From contig JAFWDX010000305.1 of the NCBI GenBank assembly GCA_017515945.1, positions 1-19,445 on the forward strand: 19,445 bases of DNA, in the 5' to 3' direction. The stretch comes from Blautia sp. (GTDB taxonomy: Bacteria; Bacillota; Clostridia; Lachnospirales; Lachnospiraceae). The notes under the pieces were generated by a model. It saw nothing but the letters and a program-made list of their open reading frames with translations. It was not told the DNA's origin and ran no database searches. A program made the position numbers and the translations under genes. Numbering within the stretch: the stretch's first letter is position 1; every line of letters starts with the position of its first letter. Below are positions 6,535 to 12,047 of the stretch, piece after piece.

Positions 6535-7884
6535 ATGCGCGCAGGAAAGGCATGTGCGGCGGTTCTCAGCCTGCTGGTCACAGCTGCTGCCTGTTGCTGT
6601 CCGGCATCTGCCCGGGAGCAGGGTTTCAGAAATAACAGAGAAAATAATCTGATACCGCTGGACGAGGAGGAATGGGGTGTCCCGCAGGATGAGCAGGGCT
6701 TCACGTTTGACGGGGAGGAAGAAGAAAATACCATCGCATCATTTACAGTGAACCCGGATCAGCTGGATTTCGGGACTGTTTTCGCCGGCTATACACAGCA
6801 GAGACGACCGGCTTTTGAGGTAGAGGTGACGAATACGGGAGATACGCTCCTCAACCTGATGGAGCCCGTAAGCGCCAATGGCTGGTTTGAGTCTTCCGTT
6901 CCGGAAACTCTTTCCCTGGCGCCCGGAGAGGAGACTGTATTTACACTCGTACCGGTAGTCGGTCTGGAGCCGGATGTCTATGATGACGAGATCACTTTTG
7001 CCTGCACCGATCATGCCTGCGACCCACAGACCGTGTACGTGGACCTGACTGTGACGGAGCCGGAAATGGATCTGACGGGCATAGAGATACCTGTCATGGA
7101 TGATGCTCTTCCCAATGGTACGGTTAAAAATGCACAGGATCTTGGCCTTCCGGACACATTGACGATCCATACGACGCAGGAGGATCTGGAAGCGGCCGTT
7201 CACTGGAAGCTGGAGGACTGTGCCTATAATCCGGAATCCATTGATGAGCAGACATTTGACGTAGTCGGGGAAGTGATCCTTCCTGACGGAGTAGGCAATC
7301 CTGACGGGATCGATACACTTGTGGAAGTACAACTGTTCGTGGCGGCAAGGATTCCTTATCATGCGGATCCATCTTTATCCCGGATCACCGGTATTGATGC
7401 CGGAGGAGAGTATACGACACAGACGAGGCTTACGTTCACAGCCCTGGGAGACGGGTGTGACAACGAACGGCCGATGGAAGGAGACACACGGTTTATGCCG
7501 ACGGGATGGAAAGTCCTGGAAAGCAGGACCTTTGAAAAAGGAACGCAGACGGCTTCCTTCCGGATCGCGAAAGCCGGCGGCTTCACACTTTCCGTCATCT
7601 TTAAAGAAGAGAAATATGACGGCAGCGAATGGCATGCCTCAGGTCTCCAGGATACAAAGCAGGTGAATTTTCACATTAAAAACGCTCCGGACAGCGAGGC
7701 TCTCCCGCCTGCCAAAACCAAAGACGCCAGTGTGGCAGGGACACGCATGATAAAACCGGTGATCACAGAGGATGCGTCCGGTTCCGTAAAGTATTATGTG
7801 GGTCTGATGCTGCTTGCGGCAACGGCGTTCATGACGATCATGGTATTGAGAAAAACCGACTCTGTCAGCACTCAAAACAAATGA
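6535..7884 (+). CDS. membrane-anchored cell-surface protein with beta-sandwich repeats
   Basis: Encodes 449 aa. Residues 1-26 are a signal peptide (hydrophobic core LSLLVTAAACCCPA, cleavage near ASA). Residues about 65-175 look like a HYDIN/ASPM-type immunoglobulin-like fold: FTVNPDQLDFGTVFAGYTQ, VEVTNTGD, ETLSLAPGEETVFTLVP. Residues about 185-270 resemble bacterial Ig-like domains (QTFDVVGEVILPDGVGNPDG). A further beta region follows. Residues about 422-440 (KYYVGLMLLAATAFMTIMVL) form a C-terminal membrane anchor with a basic stop signal; no LPxTG motif is seen. Probably displayed on the cell surface; ligand unknown. AGAGGGGGG gives a ribosome site just before the ATG. The last codons (VSTQNK, stop) overlap the CIRCE operator of htpG. 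Confidence 0.8.
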   Translation: MRAGKACAAVLSLLVTAAACCCPASAREQGFRNNRENNLIPLDEEEWGVPQDEQGFTFDGEEEENTIASFTVNPDQLDFGTVFAGYTQQRRPAFEVEVTNTGDTLLNLMEPVSANGWFESSVPETLSLAPGEETVFTLVPVVGLEPDVYDDEITFACTDHACDPQTVYVDLTVTEPEMDLTGIEIPVMDDALPNGTVKNAQDLGLPDTLTIHTTQEDLEAAVHWKLEDCAYNPESIDEQTFDVVGEVILPDGVGNPDGIDTLVEVQLFVAARIPYHADPSLSRITGIDAGGEYTTQTRLTFTALGDGCDNERPMEGDTRFMPTGWKVLESRTFEKGTQTASFRIAKAGGFTLSVIFKEEKYDGSEWHASGLQDTKQVNFHIKNAPDSEALPPAKTKDASVAGTRMIKPVITEDASGSVKYYVGLMLLAATAFMTIMVLRKTDSVSTQNK

Positions 7885-7891
7885 GTGCTAA
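7865..7891 (+). promoter_or_regulatory. CIRCE operator (HrcA binding site) for htpG
   Basis: TCAGCACTC, nine bases, GAGTGCTAA. The consensus is TTAGCACTC-N9-GAGTGCTAA; only one base of the left arm differs and the spacer is exactly nine. It lies seven bases upstream of the -35 of the htpG promoter and overlaps the end of the upstream surface-protein gene, whose TGA stop is at 7882-7884. HrcA represses chaperone genes through this site. The HrcA gene itself is not in the window. Confidence 0.92.
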
Positions 7892-7898
7892 TTTTCCC

Positions 7899-7927
7899 TT
7901 GACAAGAGGCTCTTTTCGCGATACTAT
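7899..7927 (+). promoter_or_regulatory. htpG promoter
   Basis: TTGACA (7899-7904), 17-nt spacer, TACTAT (7922-7927): a perfect -35 and a good -10 for the housekeeping sigma factor. Start of transcription is expected near 7934, a few bases before repeat copy 5 begins, giving a leader of about 165 nt. Confidence 0.85.
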
Positions 7928-7937
7928 AACTTTCGTT

Positions 7938-8052
7938 GTAATTGTTCAGTCAGCACCTTGCATTTACTGCGACACCGCAGTCGTGCCCTGGCAGGTGCCT
8001 GGGAATAATCCAACAGTCGTAACTGTGAAGAAACTTGTGACTGAACAGTTAT
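7938..8052 (+). repeat. interspersed repeat copy 5 (115 bp) in the htpG leader
   Basis: Left end GTAATTGTTCAGTCAGCACC, part of the inner arm (CACCGCAGTCGTGCCCTGGC), then the right end GTAACTGTGAAG...TGACTGAACAGTTAT. The middle is deleted compared with copy 4. It should lie entirely inside the 5' untranslated RNA of htpG and can fold into a hairpin. Flanking 8-mers do not match. Confidence 0.85.
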
Positions 8053-8062
8053 CATACTACAT

Positions 8063-8088
8063 GCAGCCGCCGGCTGCAGCGAAAGGAG
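8063..8088 (+). promoter_or_regulatory. GC-rich leader hairpin next to the htpG ribosome site
   Basis: GCAGCCG-C-CGGCTGC (8063-8077) is a perfect 7-bp inverted repeat followed three bases later by the ribosome site GAAAGGAG (8081-8088). It does not cover the ribosome site, so a thermosensor role is only a guess. Confidence 0.4.
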
Positions 8089-8098
8089 TTGGCAACAT

Positions 8099-10210
8099 AT
8101 GTCAGAAAAACATGGCAGTCTGTCCATAAACAGTGAAAATATTTTTCCGATCATAAAGAAATGGCTCTATTCTGATCACGATATCTTTGCCAGAGAAATG
8201 GTCTCCAATGGATGCGACGCGATCACCAAGCTCAAAAAGCTCGATGTGATGGGCGAATACGCTCTGCCGGATGATTATAAACCGGAGATCCACGTGGAGG
8301 TCAATCCTGAGAATAAAACACTCAGGTTTATCGATAACGGCCTTGGCATGACCGCAGATGAGGTTGAGGAGTACATCACCCAGATCGCTTTCTCCGGGGC
8401 CACCGAGTTCCTGGAGAAATATAAGGATAAAACCACGGATGATCAGATGATCGGCCATTTCGGCCTTGGTTTTTATTCTGCGTTCATGGTGGCGGATGAG
8501 GTGCACATCGATACGCTTTCCTATAAGGATGGCGCGACAGCGGTACACTGGGCCTGTGACGGCGGTACCGAGTATGAGATGAAGGATGGCAGCAAAACCA
8601 CCGTCGGTACCGAGATCACCCTGTTTCTCAACGATGAGAGCGTGGAGTTTGCCAATGAGTATCGCATGCGGGAGGTTCTGGAGAAATATTGTTCCTTCAT
8701 GCCTGTGAACATTTACCTCAGCAAAGAAAACGCGGAGCAGGAATATGAGACCATCGACGAAGCGGATCTGCGCGAGGACGATGTGATCGTTGAACGCATT
8801 CATGAAGAGGCAAAGACAGAGGAAAGGGAGAATAAAAACGGCGAAAAAGAGACCGTAGAGATCTCCCCTGCCCGGGACCGGGTCAAGATCAATAAAAGAC
8901 CGGTATCCCTGAGCGATCCGAACCCGCTCTGGACCCGCCATCCCAATGAGTGTACGGATGAGGAATATAAAGAATTCTACCGCAAGGTATTTCTGGATTA
9001 CAAGGAGCCCCTGTTCTGGATCCATCTGAACATGGACTATCCGTTTAATCTCAAGGGGATCCTGTATTTCCCGAAGATCAATACAGAGTATGACAGCATA
9101 GAGGGTACGATCAAGCTCTATAACAACCAGGTCTTTATCGCGGACAACATCAAAGAAGTGATCCCCGAATTCCTGTTGCTTTTAAAGGGTGTGATCGACT
9201 GCCCGGATCTGCCGCTGAATGTTTCACGTTCCGCGCTGCAGAATGACGGCTTCGTAAAGAAGATCAGTGAATATATTACCAAAAAGGTGGCCGACAAGCT
9301 GACCGGCATGTGCAAGACAGACCGGGAGTCCTATGAGAAATACTGGGACGACATCAGCCCGTTCATCAAATTCGGCTGCATCCGCGACACCAAATTTGCC
9401 GACAGGCTCCACGATTATCTGCTGTTCAAAAACATTGACGGCAAATATTTGACACTGAAAGACTGCATCGAAGAAAATAAAAAGAGCAGCGAGGGGGAGG
9501 CCGCGCCTGAGACTGAGCAGAAAGCGGAATCTGAGCAGGCCGACGAAAGCGGACAGGACACGGATTCTCAGAAAGAGGCGGAAAATGACGGCGACAAGGA
9601 AAAGAAAGAAGAAAAAGTAACGATCTGGTATGTGACCGATGAAGTTCAGCAGAGCCAGTATATCAATCTTTTCCGCGAAGCGGGCAGGGATGCCGTCATC
9701 CTCAGACATACGATCGACACACCGTTCATCACACATCTGGAGAGCCGCGATGAGAATATTGCATTCAAGCGGATCGATGCCGATGTGACAGAGGATCTCA
9801 AAGAGGACACGGAGGTGGATCAGGCAAAAGCTGATCAGCTGACGGGACTGTTCCGCAAAGCTCTTGGCAAGGATAAGCTCGAGGTCAGGGTCGAAAATCT
9901 CAAAAATGAGAAGATCGCCGCGATGGTCACTCTCTCCGAGGAGAGCCGCCGTATGCAGGACATGATGAAGATGTACAATATGTACGGTATGGATCCTGGC
10001 ATGTTCGGCTCTCAGGAAACTCTGGTTCTCAATGCTCTTCACCCGCTGGTACAGCACCTGTCCGGACGGGGAGAGGAAGATGAACCCGCAAAGCTGATCT
10101 GCTGCCAGCTGTATGACCTGGCCATGCTCAGCCATAAGCCTCTCGCGCCGGAAGACATGACCAGATTTGTCCAGAGAAGCAATGAAATCCTGATGAAATT
10201 GGCTAAATAA
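8099..10210 (+). CDS. htpG: molecular chaperone HtpG (Hsp90 family)
   Basis: Encodes 703 aa, longer than the usual 610-640. HtpG is an ATP-driven dimeric cytoplasmic chaperone. N-terminal GHKL ATPase: catalytic E32 and N36/D40 in AREMVSNGCDA, DNGLGMT (79-85), GATEFLEK, the glycine-rich lid GHFGLGFYS (119-127) and GTEITLFL (170-177). The middle domain holds FWIHLNMDYPFNLKGILYFP and the ATP-contacting arginine in LPLNVSR (R377). An acidic, low-complexity insert (Glu, Asp, Lys, Ser, Gln; residues about 461-506) lies late in the middle domain, just before VTIWYVTDE, which explains the extra length. The C-terminal dimer region follows. GAAAGGAG gives a good start. Control by HrcA through the upstream CIRCE is indicated. 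Confidence 0.96.
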   Translation: MSEKHGSLSINSENIFPIIKKWLYSDHDIFAREMVSNGCDAITKLKKLDVMGEYALPDDYKPEIHVEVNPENKTLRFIDNGLGMTADEVEEYITQIAFSGATEFLEKYKDKTTDDQMIGHFGLGFYSAFMVADEVHIDTLSYKDGATAVHWACDGGTEYEMKDGSKTTVGTEITLFLNDESVEFANEYRMREVLEKYCSFMPVNIYLSKENAEQEYETIDEADLREDDVIVERIHEEAKTEERENKNGEKETVEISPARDRVKINKRPVSLSDPNPLWTRHPNECTDEEYKEFYRKVFLDYKEPLFWIHLNMDYPFNLKGILYFPKINTEYDSIEGTIKLYNNQVFIADNIKEVIPEFLLLLKGVIDCPDLPLNVSRSALQNDGFVKKISEYITKKVADKLTGMCKTDRESYEKYWDDISPFIKFGCIRDTKFADRLHDYLLFKNIDGKYLTLKDCIEENKKSSEGEAAPETEQKAESEQADESGQDTDSQKEAENDGDKEKKEEKVTIWYVTDEVQQSQYINLFREAGRDAVILRHTIDTPFITHLESRDENIAFKRIDADVTEDLKEDTEVDQAKADQLTGLFRKALGKDKLEVRVENLKNEKIAAMVTLSEESRRMQDMMKMYNMYGMDPGMFGSQETLVLNALHPLVQHLSGRGEEDEPAKLICCQLYDLAMLSHKPLAPEDMTRFVQRSNEILMKLAK

Positions 10211-10218
10211 TAGACTTT

Positions 10219-10273
10219 GTAACTGTTCAGTCAGCACTTCGCATTTACTGTGAGGTGCTGACTGTACAGTTTC
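10219..10273 (+). repeat. interspersed repeat copy 6 (55 bp), hairpin and possible htpG terminator
   Basis: GTAACTGTTCAGTCAGCACT is followed by CGCATTTACTGTGA and GGTGCTGACTGTACAGTTTC, giving a stem of over 20 bp with a TTTAC-type loop. The 8-mers outside are TAGACTTT (10211-10218) and TAGATTTT (10274-10281), 7/8 identical, consistent with a target duplication. It starts 8 bases after the htpG stop and is followed by T-rich DNA, so it may also terminate htpG transcription. Confidence 0.88.
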
Positions 10274-10280
10274 TAGATTT

Positions 10281-10320
10281 TTATCTTTTTTTATCGAAAA
10301 TTCTCTTTTTTTACCGAAAA
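10281..10320 (+). promoter_or_regulatory. two 20-bp direct repeats resembling Spo0A boxes
   Basis: Units 10281-10300 and 10301-10320 agree at 18 of 20 bases. Each ends in TATCGAAAA or TACCGAAAA. The embedded 7-mers TATCGAA and TACCGAA differ by one base from the Spo0A box TGNCGAA. The exact 20-bp period puts both sites on one face of the helix, upstream of a TATAAT and of a gene for a Spo0A-type DNA-binding domain. Binding is inferred, not shown. Confidence 0.5.
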
Positions 10321-10322
10321 GC

Positions 10323-10351
10323 TTCTGTATAACGATAGTATTAGTTATAAT
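10323..10351 (+). promoter_or_regulatory. possible promoter for the Spo0A_C-domain gene
   Basis: A perfect -10 TATAAT lies at 10346-10351 with a weak -35 TTCTGT at 10323-10328 (17-nt spacer). TATAAC (10328-10333) and GTTATA (10344-10349) form an inverted repeat across the spacer. A poor -35 next to box-like repeats suggests an activator-dependent promoter. Confidence 0.5.
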
Positions 10352-10403
10352 GCGTATGAAACAGAAACAGTCAGATTGTTCCCGTGGGGATACAAGAAGG
10401 AGG

Positions 10404-10464
10404 ATAACTGTTCGATCAGCGTCTGGCCTCGTAACTGTGAAGGAGGCTGTGATTGAACAGTTAC
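10404..10464 (+). repeat. interspersed repeat copy 7 (61 bp) with perfect 8-bp flanks
   Basis: Left end ATAACTGTTCGATCAGC, a short middle, then the right end GTAACTGTGAAGGAGGCTG...TGATTGAACAGTTAC. Both sides carry GAAGGAGG (10396-10403 and 10465-10472), a perfect 8-bp target-site duplication. The terminal arms have changed together relative to other copies (CAGTCA/TGACTG has become CGATCA/TGATTG), keeping base pairing. Confidence 0.9.
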
Positions 10465-10508
10465 GAAGGAGGAGCTTCGGGAGCTGAGGTATGAAAGGAG
10501 TTTTTGTT

Positions 10509-10832
10509 ATGAGTACTGTTGCAAATGTCATCCGTGAACTAGGCATTACCAGTAAGTATAAGGGATATGACCAGATCATTGATGCCCTGGAACAGAAACA
10601 GAAATGGGGTTTGGGGTACTGCAAGGTGACCAAGGATGTATATCCCTGGGTCGCACGGATGCATCATACAAAACCATGGAATGTGGAACAGAATATCCGG
10701 ACAGTGGTCAAGTACTGCTGGGACAACAGCCGACCGCAGCTCAACAGGATGGCGGGCCGCAAGCTGATCGTGATGCCTACCAATTCGGAGTTCCTGGATA
10801 TTCTCTCCTGGTATACCCGCGAGGAGGATTAA
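10509..10832 (+). CDS. stand-alone Spo0A C-terminal (DNA-binding) domain protein
   Basis: Encodes 107 aa. The ATG at 10509 is preferred over one at 10491 because AAAGGAG sits 8 bases upstream of it. The sequence matches the sigma-A-activator C-terminal domain of the sporulation regulator Spo0A: VIRELGITSKYKGYDQIIDAL, then KVTKDVYPWVARMHHTKPWNVEQNIRTVVKYCW, the helix-turn-helix with its YPxIA and VExxIRxxIxxxW pattern. The receiver domain of Spo0A is absent, and nothing in the upstream DNA encodes one, so this is not a broken spo0A but a small single-domain regulator. Its targets are unknown; two Spo0A-box-like repeats lie upstream of its own promoter. A repeat copy occupies part of its leader and another follows the stop. 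Confidence 0.8.
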   Translation: MSTVANVIRELGITSKYKGYDQIIDALEQKQKWGLGYCKVTKDVYPWVARMHHTKPWNVEQNIRTVVKYCWDNSRPQLNRMAGRKLIVMPTNSEFLDILSWYTREED

Positions 10833-10841
10833 AGATAAATC

Positions 10842-10875
10842 GTAACTGTGAAGGCGTCTGTGACTGAACAGTTAC
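10842..10875 (+). repeat. interspersed repeat copy 8, 34-bp solo right end
   Basis: GTAACTGTGAAGGCGTCTGT, GACTGAACAGTTAC; the tips GTAACTGT/ACAGTTAC form an 8-bp stem. It begins 9 bases after the Spo0A_C gene stop. Flanks AGATAAATC and AGATCGATC agree at 7 of 9 bases, too weak to call a target duplication. Confidence 0.85.
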
Positions 10876-11010
10876 AGATCGATCATCTTTTCTGAGGATA
10901 CCGTTTCATGGATATAGAAGCTTTTCATGCGATGATTTTCGATAAAGAAGGATTATCCGTTTTTGAATATCCTGTATGCGCGCGATCAGATAAATGTAGT
11001 ATAAAATCTC

Positions 11011-11039
11011 TTTTCAAAAGATGACAACTGTGCTATGAT
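11011..11039 (+). promoter_or_regulatory. promoter of the small membrane-protein gene
   Basis: TTTTCA (11011-11016), 17-nt spacer, TATGAT (11034-11039), with TGC directly before the -10 giving an extended -10 (TGCTATGAT). Expected start near 11046. A 14-bp perfect palindrome CAGCCTGCAGGCTG (11053-11066) follows just inside the transcript and could be an operator or a leader hairpin. Confidence 0.6.
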
Positions 11040-11090
11040 AAGCGGAGCGCATCAGCCTGCAGGCTGAAAAAAGAGAGAAGGAGAAGAAAT

Positions 11091-11345
11091 ATGAGCCAGA
11101 AAAAAGTGGATCTCTATAAAGAGCAGAAAGCGAACCGCGCGCAGATCATCCGCAGGGAAAAGCGCATCCTGCGTCTCGAAAAAACGATCGCCGCTCTGGT
11201 CTGTGTTGTTTTAGTCGGATGGATCGGTTTTTCGATCTATTCCCAGGCCACACGTCCCTCTGACGATGTGACTGTGGTGGATACACAGATCAATGTCACT
11301 GCATTGAATGATTATATCAGCGGACTTGACGCCGACGTTGAATAA
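11091..11345 (+). CDS. small single-pass membrane protein, unknown
   Basis: Encodes 84 aa. Residues 1-33 are strongly charged and heptad-like (KKVDLYKEQKANRAQIIRRE, then KRILRLEKT), suggesting a short cytoplasmic coiled coil. Residues about 33-51 (IAALVCVVLVGWIGFSIYS) form one membrane segment. The last 30 residues are acidic and probably outside. AAGGAGAAG precedes the ATG. It has its own promoter and terminator, so it is a single-gene unit. No family recognised. Confidence 0.75.
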   Translation: MSQKKVDLYKEQKANRAQIIRREKRILRLEKTIAALVCVVLVGWIGFSIYSQATRPSDDVTVVDTQINVTALNDYISGLDADVE

Positions 11346-11350
11346 AAATG

Positions 11351-11396
11351 AAAGCACAGGGGACAGGCCGGTGGGTCTGTTCCCTGTGCTTTTCTG
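11351..11396 (+). terminator. strong Rho-independent terminator
   Basis: AAAGCACAGGGGACAG (11351-11366) pairs with 11377-11392 (one G-U pair) around a 10-nt loop, followed by more T. It closes the small membrane-protein gene. Confidence 0.93.
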
Positions 11397-11406
11397 TATA
11401 AAAAAT

Positions 11407-11443
11407 AAAAAAACGTGTCTCTCTATGAGAAACACGTTTTTTT
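11407..11443 (-). terminator. terminator of the cold-shock gene (can act in both directions)
   Basis: AAAAAAACGTGT (11407-11418) pairs with ACACGTTTTTTT (11432-11443), with an inner TCTC/GAGA. Seen from the minus strand it lies about 57 bases after the cold-shock stop codon and has a T-run on the right side. Confidence 0.85.
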
Positions 11444-11499
11444 ACGTAATGACCATGCATATGTCAGAAAACCGGAAGATGTCGACCGGCCCGGCAGGA

Positions 11500-11700
11500 T
11501 CAGAGCTTGGTGACGTTGGATGCCTGCATGCCGCGGGCGCCTTCTGTCAGATCGTATGTGACAGCCTGACCTTCTTCAAGAGACTTGAAGCCTTCGCCGT
11601 TGATGGCGGAAAAATGTACGAAAACATCAGCACCGTCCTCGCCTGTGATAAAGCCGTAGCCTTTTTCCGCGTTGAACCATTTTACAGTTCCTTTGTTCAT
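11500..11700 (-). CDS. cspA: CspA-type cold-shock protein
   Basis: Encodes 66 aa on the minus strand, the full length for the family. Single-stranded nucleic-acid-binding OB fold acting as an RNA chaperone. Seen: [15 protein letters not shown] with RNP1 (KGYGFI, 13-18), RNP2 (VFVHF, 26-30), and the closing strands EGQAVTYDL and [10 protein letters not shown]. The start is the ATG at 11700, because GGAGG lies 8 bases upstream; an in-frame GTG three codons earlier overlaps that ribosome site and is rejected. A consensus promoter lies about 150 bases upstream, giving the long untranslated leader typical of cold-inducible csp genes. It is a single-gene unit pointing away from the pyr cluster. Confidence 0.96.
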   Translation of the reverse strand: MNKGTVKWFNAEKGYGFITGEDGADVFVHFSAINGEGFKSLEEGQAVTYDLTEGARGMQASNVTKL

Positions 11701-11854
11701 CTTGAACACCTCCGTGTATTGAAAAGATTAGTAGAGCAGATGACGGGAAATAATGAATCCTAGTAGTGCAAAGCACGGCCATTTTTCATACAATCATTGA
11801 AAAAAGAATCGTAGAGACGATTTTGAGATTAACACAATACCCCCGCACTATTCG

Positions 11855-11883
11855 ATTATATGCTCTTGTCTATAAAATGTCAA
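11855..11883 (-). promoter_or_regulatory. consensus promoter of the cold-shock gene
   Basis: On the minus strand: TTGACA (complement of 11878-11883), exactly 17 nt, TATAAT (complement of 11855-11860). Both hexamers are perfect. Start is expected near 11848, so the leader runs about 148 nt to the ATG at 11700. Confidence 0.93.
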
Positions 11884-11896
11884 GGTGAACTTGACA
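11878..11896. promoter_or_regulatory. palindrome spanning divergent -35 sites
   Basis: TGTCAAG-GTGAA-CTTGACA is a perfect 7-bp inverted repeat. Its left arm is the cold-shock -35 on the minus strand; its right arm is a perfect TTGACA on the plus strand, facing the pyr genes. The plus-strand -10 is unclear: TAAAAT at 11912 has only a 15-nt spacer. It may be an operator or two back-to-back promoters. Confidence 0.5.
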
Positions 11897-11975
11897 GAAA
11901 CGACCGTAAACTAAAATATGAAAAATATGAAAAGAAAAATCAGAAAACAGGTAAAATGATTTGTCGCTAAAGCTC

Positions 11976-12004
11976 TTCCTTTCAGTACGGTTTTCGTGTA
12001 AAAT
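11976..12004 (+). promoter_or_regulatory. possible promoter of the pyr genes
   Basis: TTCCTT (11976-11981), 17 nt, TAAAAT (11999-12004); the -35 is weak. The alternative is the TTGACA at 11891. Between here and pyrC I see no PyrR-type attenuator or terminator hairpin. Confidence 0.3.
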
Positions 12005-12047
12005 GTAGCATGAAAATTTATGCATATACTCAGTTAAAGGAGACTAT

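Noticed and set aside
7881..8129. 82-codon plus-strand frame over the htpG leader
   Set aside because: It runs through the CIRCE, promoter and repeat copy 5; no ribosome site.
9224..10633. 469-codon minus-strand frame across the htpG end and following gap
   Set aside because: It crosses htpG, two repeat copies and a promoter; the product has no coherent domain.
10842..10884. Target duplication for repeat copy 8
   Set aside because: Flanks agree at only 7 of 9 bases, with mismatches in the middle and a different length from the other copies; not reliable.
11308..11763. 151-codon plus-strand frame opposite the cold-shock gene
   Set aside because: It crosses two terminators and is antisense to cspA, which is unambiguous.
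11884..12047. PyrR-type attenuator or riboswitch before pyrC
   Set aside because: No terminator/antiterminator pair, PyrR-binding loop or known riboswitch core could be found in the leader.
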